A stretch of DNA of 64,000 bases from Pseudomonas sp. GM79 (GTDB lineage: Bacteria > Pseudomonadota > Gammaproteobacteria > Pseudomonadales > Pseudomonadaceae). Location: positions 32,214 to 96,213 of the forward strand of contig NZ_AKJE01000047.1 of the NCBI RefSeq assembly GCF_000282495.1, given 5' to 3'. Position numbers and translations under genes: made by a program. The notes below the pieces were generated by a model that was not told where the DNA came from, made no database searches, and was given only the letters and a program-made list of their open reading frames with translations. Numbering within the stretch: position 1 is the stretch's first letter; the number at the start of each line of letters is the position of its first letter. This document shows, piece by piece, positions 1 through 8,762 of the stretch.

Positions 1-106
1 TACATCCGCGAGGAATTGGTCGGCTGTCAGGCCGCCTTCGCGAGCAAGCCCGCTCCCACAGTTGAATCGTGTACATCTGCGAGAGATTGGTCGGCTGTCA
101 GGCCGC
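1..106. repeat. Direct repeat interrupted by a single REP
   Basis: Two nearly identical stretches of about 35 bp, at 1-35 and 72-106, share the core attggtcggctgtcaggccg. They are separated by one REP half-site of the group's common family (34-60, core gcgagcaagcccgctcccac). The first copy runs off the window edge. A small hairpin with 8-bp arms (gccgctcc/ggagcggc, 102-123) follows the second copy. No coding potential was seen. Confidence 0.6.
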
Positions 107-201
107 TCCTACAATGGAGCGGCGTGCACCGGCCCCTCACCACTCATTAGTTCGCCTGCGCTTTTGATCACGGGGAATCAGCATCAATCCAAAGAGGTCC
201 A

Positions 202-221
202 AACTGACAGCGCCGTCAGTT
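202..221. promoter_or_regulatory. Inverted repeat, candidate repressor operator for the efflux operon
   Basis: Perfect 7-bp arms AACTGAC and GTCAGTT are separated by 6 bp. The form (a short palindrome with central spacing about 90 bp before a start codon) resembles operators of TetR-type repressors that control RND pumps. That assignment is inference, because no regulator gene lies within the window on this side. Confidence 0.45.
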
Positions 222-246
222 ACCAGTCACTCTCCTGATGGGCGAA

Positions 247-274
247 CAGGTTTATAAAGGAAGGTATAAACCTG
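247..274. promoter_or_regulatory. 10-bp inverted repeat upstream of the efflux operon
   Basis: The perfect arms CAGGTTTATA and TATAAACCTG surround an 8-bp purine-rich centre. The element lies 38 bp before the adaptor start codon, so it could be a second operator, a promoter-proximal site, or a hairpin in the leader RNA. Its AT-rich arms stand out in GC-rich surroundings. Confidence 0.45.
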
Positions 275-311
275 ACAAAACTCCGACCACTCTGCCCGGC
301 GCCCCACTCGC

Positions 312-1472
312 ATGCGAATTCATAAAAAAAACGCCCTGTTCGCCGCCCTTCTGATCACCCTGGCAGCCCTGGGCGTGTGGTATGCCGCCAAACCCGCCAC
401 GACCAAACTGGCCCCCTCCACCGCCATCCCCGTGCGAGTGGTCAGCGTCACCGAAAAAGACGTGCCCCGCTACATCAGCGGCATTGGCTCGGTGCTGTCC
501 TTGCACAGCGTGGTCGTGCGTCCGCAGATCGACGGCATCCTCACCAAACTGCTGGTCAAGGAAGGCCAACTGGTGAACAAAGGTGACCTGCTGGCCACCA
601 TCGACGACCGCTCGATCCGCGCCAGCCTCGACCAGGCCCGGGCGCAACTGGGCGAAAGTCAGGCGCAACTGCAAGTGGCGCAGGTCAACCTCAAACGTTA
701 CAAACTGCTGAGCGTCGACGACGGCGTGTCCAAGCAGACCTATGACCAGCAACAAGCCCTGGTCAACCAACTCAAAGCCACCGCCCAAGGCAATCAGGCA
801 TCGATCGACGCCGCTCTGGTGCAGCTTTCTTACACACAGATTCGCTCCCCGGTCACCGGTCGCGTCGGTATTCGCACAGTGGATGAAGGCAACTTCCTGC
901 GCATGACTGACACCCAAGGCTTGTTCACAGTGACCCAGATCGACCCGATCGCCGTGGAATTTTCCCTGCCGCAACACATGTTGCCGACCCTGCAAGGCCT
1001 GATCAACGATCCCCAGCACACGCCGGTCAAGGCTTACATCGGTGCCGACACCGACGGCGAAACCGGCAACCTGCTAGGCGAAGGCCGCCTGACCCTGATC
1101 GACAACCAGATCAACGCCAACACCGGGACCATCCGCGCCAAGGCTGAGTTCGCCAACCCCGCACAGAAACTCTGGCCGGGCCTGCTGGTAACGGTAAAAA
1201 TTCAGACAGCACTGGATAAAAATGCGCTGGTGGTGCCACCCACCGTCGTACAACGTGGCCTCGATCAACATTTCGTCTACCGGGTCAACGGCGACAAGGT
1301 CGAAGCCGTTCAGGTGCAGATGGTTTATCAAGGCAGCGGCCAGGACCTCATCAAAGGCGTGAAACCAGGCGATGTGCTGGTCAGCGACGGCCAGTCGAGG
1401 CTCAAACCTGGCTCAACCGTGCAGGTAGTGACCGACCCGCCGCAAATGGTGCAATCGGAGCCGAAACCATGA
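312..1472 (+). CDS. RND efflux periplasmic adaptor subunit
   Basis: The 386-residue membrane fusion protein would link an inner-membrane RND pump to an outer-membrane channel. Residues about 8-25 form an N-terminal membrane anchor or uncleaved signal. There is no lipobox cysteine. A lipoyl/biotinyl half-motif follows at about 65-98 (VVVRPQIDGILTKLLVKEGQ), then a helical hairpin rich in Q and A at about 100-170, a beta-barrel region and a membrane-proximal domain. It overlaps the next gene by 4 bp (ATGA), so the two are translationally coupled. No good Shine-Dalgarno precedes ATG 312, but this start gives a complete signal segment. It resembles the MdtA/MexE-like HlyD family. The substrate is unknown. 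Confidence 0.9.
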   Translation: MRIHKKNALFAALLITLAALGVWYAAKPATTKLAPSTAIPVRVVSVTEKDVPRYISGIGSVLSLHSVVVRPQIDGILTKLLVKEGQLVNKGDLLATIDDRSIRASLDQARAQLGESQAQLQVAQVNLKRYKLLSVDDGVSKQTYDQQQALVNQLKATAQGNQASIDAALVQLSYTQIRSPVTGRVGIRTVDEGNFLRMTDTQGLFTVTQIDPIAVEFSLPQHMLPTLQGLINDPQHTPVKAYIGADTDGETGNLLGEGRLTLIDNQINANTGTIRAKAEFANPAQKLWPGLLVTVKIQTALDKNALVVPPTVVQRGLDQHFVYRVNGDKVEAVQVQMVYQGSGQDLIKGVKPGDVLVSDGQSRLKPGSTVQVVTDPPQMVQSEPKP

Positions 1473-4400
1473 AGGGACATGGCTCGGTTTCCGCGTGGTG
1501 CATCGATCATCCGGTGGCGACGGTCCTGCTGACCTTTGCCTTGGTGTTGCTGGGGGTAATCGCCTTTCCGCGACTGTCGATTGCGCCACTGCCGGAAGCA
1601 GAATTCCCGACCATCCAGGTGGCCGCGCAACTGCCTGGCGCCAACCCCGAAACCATGGCCTCGTCGGTGGCCACGCCGCTTGAAGTGCAATTCAGCGCCA
1701 TCCCCGGCGTGACCCAGATGACCTCGAGCAGCGCCTTGGGCTCGACCATCCTGACCTTGCAATTCACCCTCGACAAAAGCATCGATACCGCCGCGCAGGA
1801 AGTCCAGGCCGCGATCAACACCGCCGCCGGCAAACTGCCCAAAGACATGCCGAACCTGCCGAACTGGAGGAAGGTCAACCCGGCCGACAGCCCGGTGCTG
1901 ATCCTCAGCATCAACTCGCCGCAAATGCCCGGCACCGAAGTCAGTGACCTGGTGGAAACCCTGCTCGCCCGTCAGATCAGCCAGATCGACGGCGTAGGCA
2001 ATATCAACATCACCGGTCAGCAGCGTCCGGCGATCCGCGTGCAGGCCTCGGCGGACAAACTCGCCGCCATTGGCCTGACCCTGGCGGACATTCGCCTGGC
2101 GATCCAGCAGACCAGCCTCAACCTGGCCAAGGGTGCCTTGTATGGCGAATCGAGCATTTCGACATTGTCCACCAACGACCAATTGTTCCACCCCCAGGAA
2201 TACGGTCAGCTGATTGTTTCCTACAAGGACGGCGCACCGGTTCATCTCAAGGATGTAGCCAAAGTCGTCAACGGTTCGGAAGACGCCTACATCCAGGCCT
2301 GGGCTGACGGTCAGCCGGGGGTGAATCTGGTGATTTTCCGGCAACCGGGGGCCAACATCGTCGAGACCGTCGACCGTATTCAAGCGGCCCTGCCGACGCT
2401 GGAGGCCATGCTGCCGGCCTCGGTGCAAGTCAAAGTGTTGATCGACCGCACCCAGACCATCCGCGCTTCGCTGCATGAAGTGGAAGTCACTCTGCTGATC
2501 GCGATCCTGCTGGTGGTGGCGGTGATGGCGCTGTTCCTGCGGCAGTTGTCGGCGACCCTGATCGTGGCGTCGGTGCTCGGTGTGTCGTTGATCGCCAGTT
2601 TTGCCCTGATGTACATCATGGGCTTCAGCCTGAATAACCTGACGCTGGTGGCGATCGTGGTGTCCGTCGGGTTTGTGGTGGACGATGCGATTGTGGTGGT
2701 GGAAAACATTCACCGTCATCTGGAAGCCGGCGACGGCATGCGCGAGGCGGCCATCAAGGGCGCCGGCGAGATCGGTTTTACCGTGGTCTCGATCAGTTTC
2801 TCGCTGGTGGCGGCGTTCATTCCGCTGCTGTTCATGGGCGGCGTGGTCGGGCGGTTGTTCAAGGAGTTCGCCTTGACCGCCACCTCGACCATCATGATTT
2901 CTGTGGTGGTGTCCCTGACGCTCGCACCGACGTTGGCCGCGCTATTCATGCGTGCGCCGGAACACAGCCAATCGGGCTTCGGCGAGCGCTTGCTGGCGCT
3001 GTATGAGAAAGGCCTGCGCCGCGCCCTCGCCCATCAGAAATTGATGATCGGTGTGTTCGGCCTGTCCCTCGGCCTGGCGGTCGCCGGGTACATTTTCATT
3101 CCGAAGGGTTTCTTCCCGGTGCAGGACACCGGTTTCGTCCTTGGCACCACCGAAGCAGCCGCTGATATTTCCTACGGCGACATGGTGAAAAAACACCTGG
3201 CAATGGCAGAAATCGTCGCCGCCGACCCCGCTGTCGAGACGTTCTCACACTCGGTCGGCGTTGCGGGCAGCAACCAGACAATCGCCAACGGACGGTTCTG
3301 GATTTCACTGAAAAAACGCGGCGACCGTGACGTGTCCGCCAGCCAGTTCATCGACCGGATTCGCCCGCAACTGATGAAAGTCCCGGGCATCGTGCTGTAC
3401 CTGCGCGCCGGGCAAGACATCAACCTCAGCTCCGGCCCGAGCCGTGCGCAGTACCAATACGTGCTCAAGAGCAACGACGGGGCACTCCTGAGCACCTGGA
3501 CCCAGCGCCTGACCGAAAAACTGCGCGGCAACCCGGCGTTTCGCGACATTTCCAATGACCTGCAACTGGGCGGCAGCATCACCCACATCAGCATCGACCG
3601 CAGTGCAGCGGCGCGTTTCGGCCTGACCGCCAGTGATGTCGACGAAGCGCTGTACGACGCCTTCGGCCAGCGGCAGATCAACGAATTCCAGACCCAGACC
3701 AACCAGTACAACGTGATTCTGGAACTGGACACCAAGCAGCGCGGCAAGGCCGAAAGCCTCAACTATTTCTACCTGCGCTCGCCGCTGAGCGGGGAAATGG
3801 TGCCGCTGTCGGCCCTGGCGAAATTCGATGCACCGACCATCGGCCCGTTGTCCATCGCTCACGACGGGATGTTCCCGGCGGCCAACCTGTCGTTCAACTT
3901 GGCGCCGGGTGTCGCGTTGGGCGATGCGGTGATCATGCTCAATCAGGCCAAGACCGACATTGGCATGCCGGTGGCCATCAGCGGTAATTTCCAGGGCGCG
4001 GCCCTGGCGTTCCAGAGTTCGCTGGCCAACCAGCCGTGGCTGATTCTGGCGGCGCTGGTGGCGGTGTACATCATTCTTGGCGTGCTCTACGAGAGCTTCG
4101 TGCATCCGCTGACGATCATCTCGACGCTGCCGTCGGCGGGGCTCGGGGCGGTGATCATGCTGTGGATCTGCGGCCAGGATTTTTCGATCATGGCGTTGAT
4201 CGGGCTGGTGTTGCTGATCGGCATCGTCAAGAAGAACGGCATCTTGATGATCGACTTCGCGCTGGACGCCCAACGTAACCGTGGCTTGCCTCCCGAAGAG
4301 GCGATCTATGAGGCGTGTATGACGCGGTTCCGGCCGATCATCATGACCACCCTCGCCGCCTTGCTCGGCGCCCTGCCGCTGATGCTCGGCTACGGCACTG

Positions 4401-4561
4401 GCGCCGAACTGCGCCAGCCATTGGGCATCGCGGTGGTCGGCGGCTTGCTGGTGAGCCAGGCGCTGACGTTGTTCACCACGCCGGTCATATACTTGTGGCT
4501 CGAGCGGCTATTCCATCGGCCTAAGCCCGCACCGCTGCAGGCGATGGCGACCACAGACTGA
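1469..4561 (+). CDS. RND multidrug efflux pump permease (HAE1 type)
   Basis: This 1030-residue proton-driven inner-membrane pump is close to the usual family length. TM1 lies at about 13-31, a large periplasmic porter loop follows, a TM block begins near 335, and the second half repeats the plan. The proton-relay residues are present: Asp405-Asp406 in TM4 (GFVVDDAIVVVENI) and Lys922 in TM10 (IVKKNGILMIDFA), equivalent to AcrB D407/D408/K940. It overlaps the adaptor gene by 4 bp. No outer-membrane factor follows, so the pump must borrow a channel such as an OprM or TolC homologue encoded elsewhere. It is most like the MdtB/MdtC and MexF branch. Its drug range cannot be read from the sequence. 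Confidence 0.93.
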   Translation: MKGHGSVSAWCIDHPVATVLLTFALVLLGVIAFPRLSIAPLPEAEFPTIQVAAQLPGANPETMASSVATPLEVQFSAIPGVTQMTSSSALGSTILTLQFTLDKSIDTAAQEVQAAINTAAGKLPKDMPNLPNWRKVNPADSPVLILSINSPQMPGTEVSDLVETLLARQISQIDGVGNINITGQQRPAIRVQASADKLAAIGLTLADIRLAIQQTSLNLAKGALYGESSISTLSTNDQLFHPQEYGQLIVSYKDGAPVHLKDVAKVVNGSEDAYIQAWADGQPGVNLVIFRQPGANIVETVDRIQAALPTLEAMLPASVQVKVLIDRTQTIRASLHEVEVTLLIAILLVVAVMALFLRQLSATLIVASVLGVSLIASFALMYIMGFSLNNLTLVAIVVSVGFVVDDAIVVVENIHRHLEAGDGMREAAIKGAGEIGFTVVSISFSLVAAFIPLLFMGGVVGRLFKEFALTATSTIMISVVVSLTLAPTLAALFMRAPEHSQSGFGERLLALYEKGLRRALAHQKLMIGVFGLSLGLAVAGYIFIPKGFFPVQDTGFVLGTTEAAADISYGDMVKKHLAMAEIVAADPAVETFSHSVGVAGSNQTIANGRFWISLKKRGDRDVSASQFIDRIRPQLMKVPGIVLYLRAGQDINLSSGPSRAQYQYVLKSNDGALLSTWTQRLTEKLRGNPAFRDISNDLQLGGSITHISIDRSAAARFGLTASDVDEALYDAFGQRQINEFQTQTNQYNVILELDTKQRGKAESLNYFYLRSPLSGEMVPLSALAKFDAPTIGPLSIAHDGMFPAANLSFNLAPGVALGDAVIMLNQAKTDIGMPVAISGNFQGAALAFQSSLANQPWLILAALVAVYIILGVLYESFVHPLTIISTLPSAGLGAVIMLWICGQDFSIMALIGLVLLIGIVKKNGILMIDFALDAQRNRGLPPEEAIYEACMTRFRPIIMTTLAALLGALPLMLGYGTGAELRQPLGIAVVGGLLVSQALTLFTTPVIYLWLERLFHRPKPAPLQAMATTD

Positions 4562-4582
4562 GGCGGGGTCTCACGCGGTTCA

Positions 4583-4626
4583 GGGGCCGCTTCGCAGCCC
4601 AACGGGGGCAAGCCCCCTCGCCACAA
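4583..4626. repeat. REP-like half-site, second family
   Basis: This single copy shares the core cgcttcgcagccca and the gcaagc..ctcgccac end with the paired elements at 53466-53599 and 62696-62816. It lies just after the efflux operon. Confidence 0.6.
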
Positions 4627-4694
4627 AAATACCAAACCACCAACACCGGGTAATTATCGACTGCCCGCTGAATGTCTTCTAAGCTTCAATTAGC

Positions 4695-4728
4695 AAAAGG
4701 CCAGCATGTTTTGCTGGCCTTTTTTTTA
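4695..4728 (+). terminator. Rho-independent terminator of the efflux operon
   Basis: The stem aaaaggccagca / tgctggcctttt has a 5-base loop and is followed by eight T residues on the plus strand. It lies 134 bp after the pump stop codon. Confidence 0.85.
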
Positions 4729-4830
4729 TCCGGCATTTATACAGGCGCTCTGAACGCGACCGGTTTCTGGGACTCTGCCCGATTCTTGTAAAAGAACTTT
4801 CATAACGCCTTATTTGCAGAAGTCAGAACC

Positions 4831-6327
4831 ATGAGTGTGAGCAGTGCGAAATCTCAACTTCCGATCCGTTCGACACGATCGGAGCGGCTTCTGGTTCTCG
4901 GCAGTTTGTTGTTGGTGATTGCGATACTCAGCATCGTGACCTTTCTGCTGATCCGTGAACGCGCCAATGCCGAATTGTCCGCTGCTCGCGCCGCCAACAA
5001 TATCGTGCAATTGATCGACGCCGACGTGCTGCGCAATGTCGAACTCTATGATGTGTCCCTGCTGGGTTTGATCGCTGCCTCCCAGCGAGAAGACCTCAAG
5101 AGCGTTTCTCCAGCCATTCGTCATCTGGCCTATTTCGACCGCGCCACTGCCGCGCCGTACAAGGGCAACATTTTGTTGCTCGACAACAAGGGCGACGTGA
5201 TCGCCGACTCGGCCTCGGTGGAGCCCAGGCAGGGCAACTATGCCGATCGCGAATACTTCCAGTCTCACGTGAACAACCCGGACCCGGGCATGTTCATCAG
5301 TCCCCCCTTCAGAGCCAGGTCGCCCGAACAGGATTGGCGTATCAGTTTCAGCCGCCGGGTGAACGGCCCCCAGGGTGAGTTCCTGGGCGTGGCCGAAGCC
5401 GCCATGCGGTTGAGTTACTTCGATCAGTTGTTCAACAGTTTGAGCATCGGCCGCGACAGCACGGTCAATCTGATCAGCAAGGACGGGACTCTTCTGGCTC
5501 AGCAACCACGTCTGGCCGAAGAGCTGATCGGCAAAAACTTCAGTCACCGTCCCAATTTCCAACGCATCGTCAAAGAAGGCAACGGCAGCTTCACCAGCAT
5601 GTCCGATCGATACCGTGACAAGCGCTTGTACACCTTCTCCAAGGTCGGGAACTTGCCGTTGATCGTCATCGTTGCGCTGTCCAGTGATGAGGTCTTTGCG
5701 GCCTGGAAGCGCACTGCTGTGGTGGTCAGCTTCGCGACCATTGCCTTGTGTGTGAGCTTGCTGTGGCTGACCTGGTTGCTCTGCCGGGAATTGCGTCGGC
5801 GTCAAAGTGCCGAGCAGGAACTGGCACAACTGGCCGCTACCGACCCTTTGACCGGTCTGGCCAACCGTCGAAGCCTGGATCAGGCCTTGCACCATGAATG
5901 GTTTCGCGCCCAACGTTCTGGTCTGCCATTGTCGGTGCTGATGATCGATGTCGATCACTTCAAGGCGTTCAACGATCGCCATGGCCATCAGGGCGGCGAC
6001 GATGCCTTGCGCTGGGTGGCCAAAGTGATCGGCACCCATGTTCGACGGCCGGCGGATCTGGTCGCCCGTTACGGTGGCGAGGAGTTTTCGGTGATCCTGG
6101 CTGAAACCGACAGCGCCGGCGCGCAACAGATTGCCGACAACGTCCGCGCAGCGGTGGAGCAGTTGCCGTTGGCGGAGGGTGGTATGTCGCCGATTACTGT
6201 CAGTATCGGTATCAGTACCTGGACGACGGCGTCCGATATCAGCCTGGAGCAATTGCTGTTTTCGGCGGACAAGGCGCTGTATCAGGCCAAGGAAAGTGGG
6301 CGGAATCGGGTGGTTTGCGCGGATTAG
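4831..6327 (+). CDS. Membrane diguanylate cyclase with periplasmic sensor
   Basis: The 498-residue protein would make cyclic di-GMP from two GTP in response to a periplasmic signal. TM1 lies at about 17-40, a Cache-type sensor at about 41-285, TM2 at about 291-315, and a GGDEF domain at about 330-498. The active-site motif is GGEEF at 415-419, and an RxxD inhibitory I-site (RPAD, 406-409) sits exactly five residues before it. The enzyme is therefore predicted active and subject to product inhibition. No EAL domain is present. The gene stands alone between two terminators, so its target process (biofilm or motility) cannot be deduced from neighbours. Confidence 0.92.
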   Translation: MSVSSAKSQLPIRSTRSERLLVLGSLLLVIAILSIVTFLLIRERANAELSAARAANNIVQLIDADVLRNVELYDVSLLGLIAASQREDLKSVSPAIRHLAYFDRATAAPYKGNILLLDNKGDVIADSASVEPRQGNYADREYFQSHVNNPDPGMFISPPFRARSPEQDWRISFSRRVNGPQGEFLGVAEAAMRLSYFDQLFNSLSIGRDSTVNLISKDGTLLAQQPRLAEELIGKNFSHRPNFQRIVKEGNGSFTSMSDRYRDKRLYTFSKVGNLPLIVIVALSSDEVFAAWKRTAVVVSFATIALCVSLLWLTWLLCRELRRRQSAEQELAQLAATDPLTGLANRRSLDQALHHEWFRAQRSGLPLSVLMIDVDHFKAFNDRHGHQGGDDALRWVAKVIGTHVRRPADLVARYGGEEFSVILAETDSAGAQQIADNVRAAVEQLPLAEGGMSPITVSIGISTWTTASDISLEQLLFSADKALYQAKESGRNRVVCAD

Positions 6328-6335
6328 AAGCCAGA

Positions 6336-6418
6336 ATCAAAAGATCGCAGCCTTCGGCAGCTCCTACAGGGAAACGCATTCCAAATGCAGGAGCTGCCGA
6401 AGGCTGCGATCTTTTGAT
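6336..6418. repeat. Long palindromic intergenic repeat, third family
   Basis: Perfect 30-bp arms (core gatcgcagccttcggcagct) surround a 23-bp centre, directly after the cyclase stop codon. A second member occurs at 52652-52741. This is a paired, REPIN-like element. It may also act as a transcript 3' hairpin. Confidence 0.75.
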
Positions 6419-6430
6419 CTTGGCATAAAA

Positions 6431-6460
6431 AAAGGCCACCCGAAGGTAGCCTTTAAAAAA
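6431..6460 (-). terminator. Terminator downstream of lpxC
   Basis: On the minus strand the stem aaaggctacc / ggtggccttt with a TTCG tetraloop is followed by a T run. It closes the dcw cluster 18 bp after the lpxC stop codon. Confidence 0.85.
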
Positions 6461-6477
6461 CTAGAGAGGTTTTTTGC

Positions 6478-7389
6478 TTACACGGCCGCAACAGGACGCA
6501 TGTAAGAGATCGGTGCAGTGCTGGCGTCTTCGAAAGTCACGACTTCCCAAGCATCTGTCTGCTCAATCAACTTGCGCAGCAGCTGGTTGTTCAATGCATG
6601 TCCGGACTTGAAGCCCTTGAACTCACCAATCAGGCTATTGCCCAGCAGGTAGAGGTCACCAATTGCATCGAGGATCTTGTGCTTCACGAATTCGTCTTCA
6701 TAGCGAAGGCCGTCTTCGTTCAGTACACCATCCGCGTCGACCACAATAGCGTTTTCAACGCTGCCGCCGAGTGCGAGGTTGTGCTTGCGCAGGTACTCGA
6801 TGTCACTCATGAAACCAAAGGTACGGGCGCGGCTGACTTCTTTTACGAACGAAGTGCTGGAAAAATCCACGCTTGCACTTTGTGTGCGGTCACGGAAAAC
6901 CGGGTGATCGAAATCGATCTCGAAGCTCACTTTGAAACCTTCGAAAGGGACGAAAGTGGCGCGCTTGTCGCCGTCTTCCACTGTCACTTCCCGCAGGATC
7001 CGGATGAACTTCTTGGCGGCGTCCTGTTCTTCCAGGCCGGCCGATTGAATCAGGAATACGAAGGGTCCAGCGCTACCATCCATGATCGGGACTTCGGACG
7101 CGGAGAGCTCGACGTAGGCGTTATCGATGCCCAGGCCAGCCATGGCCGAGAGCAGGTGCTCCACCGTGTCCACTTTGACGTCACCGCTAACAAGCGTGGT
7201 CGACATAGTGGTTTCGCCAACGTTTTCCGCGCGGGCAGGAATCTGCACCACAGGGTCGAGGTCAGCACGACAAAACACAATGCCGGTGTCGACGGGCGCT
7301 GGCTTGAGGGTCAGGTAGACCTTCTCCCCGGAGTGCAGGCCGACACCTGTGGCACGGATAATATTCTTCAGGGTGCGTTGTTTTATCAT
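6478..7389 (-). CDS. lpxC: UDP-3-O-acyl-N-acetylglucosamine deacetylase
   Basis: This zinc enzyme performs the committed step of lipid A synthesis, removing acetate from UDP-3-O-acyl-GlcNAc in the cytoplasm. The 303-residue length is standard for Pseudomonas. The zinc ligands His78 (TVEHLLS), His237 and Asp241 (HKILD), and the catalytic His264 (KSGHALNN) are all present. It is the last gene of the dcw cluster, 112 bp after ftsZ, a gap that may hold its own promoter. In enterics LpxC level is set by proteolysis of its C-terminal tail. The tail here ends in hydrophobic residues (PVAAV), but control by that route is not established for Pseudomonas. Confidence 0.98.
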   Translation of the reverse strand: MIKQRTLKNIIRATGVGLHSGEKVYLTLKPAPVDTGIVFCRADLDPVVQIPARAENVGETTMSTTLVSGDVKVDTVEHLLSAMAGLGIDNAYVELSASEVPIMDGSAGPFVFLIQSAGLEEQDAAKKFIRILREVTVEDGDKRATFVPFEGFKVSFEIDFDHPVFRDRTQSASVDFSSTSFVKEVSRARTFGFMSDIEYLRKHNLALGGSVENAIVVDADGVLNEDGLRYEDEFVKHKILDAIGDLYLLGNSLIGEFKGFKSGHALNNQLLRKLIEQTDAWEVVTFEDASTAPISYMRPVAAV

Positions 7390-7501
7390 GGCATGGGCCG
7401 CTTCAGCGCAAATTGCGAACTGGTATCAACAAAGGCTGGCGATGATAGCAGACCAGACCTTTGCTGAACACCAATCACCCTAATACCCCTGATACATTTC
7501 A

Positions 7502-8695
7502 TCAATCGGCCTGACGACGCAGGAAAGCCGGGATGTCCAGGTAGTCCAGGTCATCTTGCGGGTTCATCTTCGCGGCAGTCGCAGCACCGGCCTGAGCCTG
7601 GTTGCGCATGACGGTCGGACGATCCAGGTCACGGTAGTTCACCGCAGGCTGTTCCTGACGAACAGGGGCTTGTTGTTGTGGCTGGGAAGCCATCGAGGTG
7701 TGAACGGTATTGTCGATGACCTTCACAGGCTTCTCGATTTTAGCGCCTAAACCGGTGGCAACAACAGTCACGTGCAGCTCGTCGCGCATGTCCGGATCGA
7801 TAACGGTACCGACCTTGACCATCGCGTGCTCGGAAGCGAAGGCTTCGATGATGCTACCCACGTCGGAGTACTCACCCAGGGACAGGTCAGGACCGGCGGT
7901 GATGTTCACCAGGATGCCGCGTGCGCCTTGCAGGTTCACGTCTTCGAGCAACGGGTTGCGAATGGCCGCTTCGGTGGCCTCACGTGCACGGTTCGGACCG
8001 CTGGCGCAGCCAGTGCCCATCATCGCCATGCCCATTTCGCTCATCACGGTACGCACGTCGGCAAAGTCGACGTTGATCATGCCCGGACGCTTGATGATGT
8101 CGGAGATACCGCGAACGGCACCGGCCAGTACATCGTCGGCCTTGGCGAAAGCCGACAGCAGGCTTGCGTCTTTACCGAGGATGGTCAGCAGCTTCTCGTT
8201 GGGAATGGTGATCAACGAGTCGACGCTTTCAGACAGCAGACGAATGCCTTCGTCGGCGAGCTGCATGCGCTTGCGACCTTCAAACGGGAACGGACGGGTC
8301 ACCACTGCTACGGTGAGGATCCCCATTTCCTTGGCCACTTCGGCAATGATTGGCGCAGCACCGGTACCGGTACCACCGCCCATGCCGGTGGTGATGAACA
8401 CCATGTTGGTGCCCTGCAGGACTTCGGCAATGCGCTCACGGTCCTCGAGAGCGGCCTGACGACCTACTTCAGGGTTGGCACCGGCGCCCAGACCTTTGGT
8501 CACGCTGGTACCCAGTTGCAGGATGGTCCGCGCACTGATGCTTTTCAGTGCCTGGGCATCAGTGTTGGCGCAGATGAATTCAACGCCTTCAATGTTGCTC
8601 TTGACCATGTGATTGACAGCGTTGCCGCCGCCACCGCCAACACCGATAACTTTAATTACCGGGCTTGCGGGGATGTTGTCTACGAGTTCGAACAT
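7502..8695 (-). CDS. ftsZ: Cell division GTPase FtsZ
   Basis: This tubulin-like GTPase polymerises into the Z ring at midcell. It has 397 residues. The GTP-binding tubulin signature GGGTGTG lies at 106-112, the T7 catalytic loop NVDFADV at about 208-214, then a flexible linker rich in Q and A at about 320-380. The conserved C-terminal peptide (DYLDIPAFLRRQAD) binds FtsA and ZipA. A strong Shine-Dalgarno (ggagaggg) precedes the ATG. The gene follows ftsA by 67 bp and precedes lpxC. Confidence 0.99.
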   Translation of the reverse strand: MFELVDNIPASPVIKVIGVGGGGGNAVNHMVKSNIEGVEFICANTDAQALKSISARTILQLGTSVTKGLGAGANPEVGRQAALEDRERIAEVLQGTNMVFITTGMGGGTGTGAAPIIAEVAKEMGILTVAVVTRPFPFEGRKRMQLADEGIRLLSESVDSLITIPNEKLLTILGKDASLLSAFAKADDVLAGAVRGISDIIKRPGMINVDFADVRTVMSEMGMAMMGTGCASGPNRAREATEAAIRNPLLEDVNLQGARGILVNITAGPDLSLGEYSDVGSIIEAFASEHAMVKVGTVIDPDMRDELHVTVVATGLGAKIEKPVKVIDNTVHTSMASQPQQQAPVRQEQPAVNYRDLDRPTVMRNQAQAGAATAAKMNPQDDLDYLDIPAFLRRQAD

Positions 8696-8762
8696 TTTCC
8701 CTCTCCTTACGTTCTCTAGTTTTTTCGCCTACTGCTGTTTGAAGCGGTGTTGCGGTATAGCT

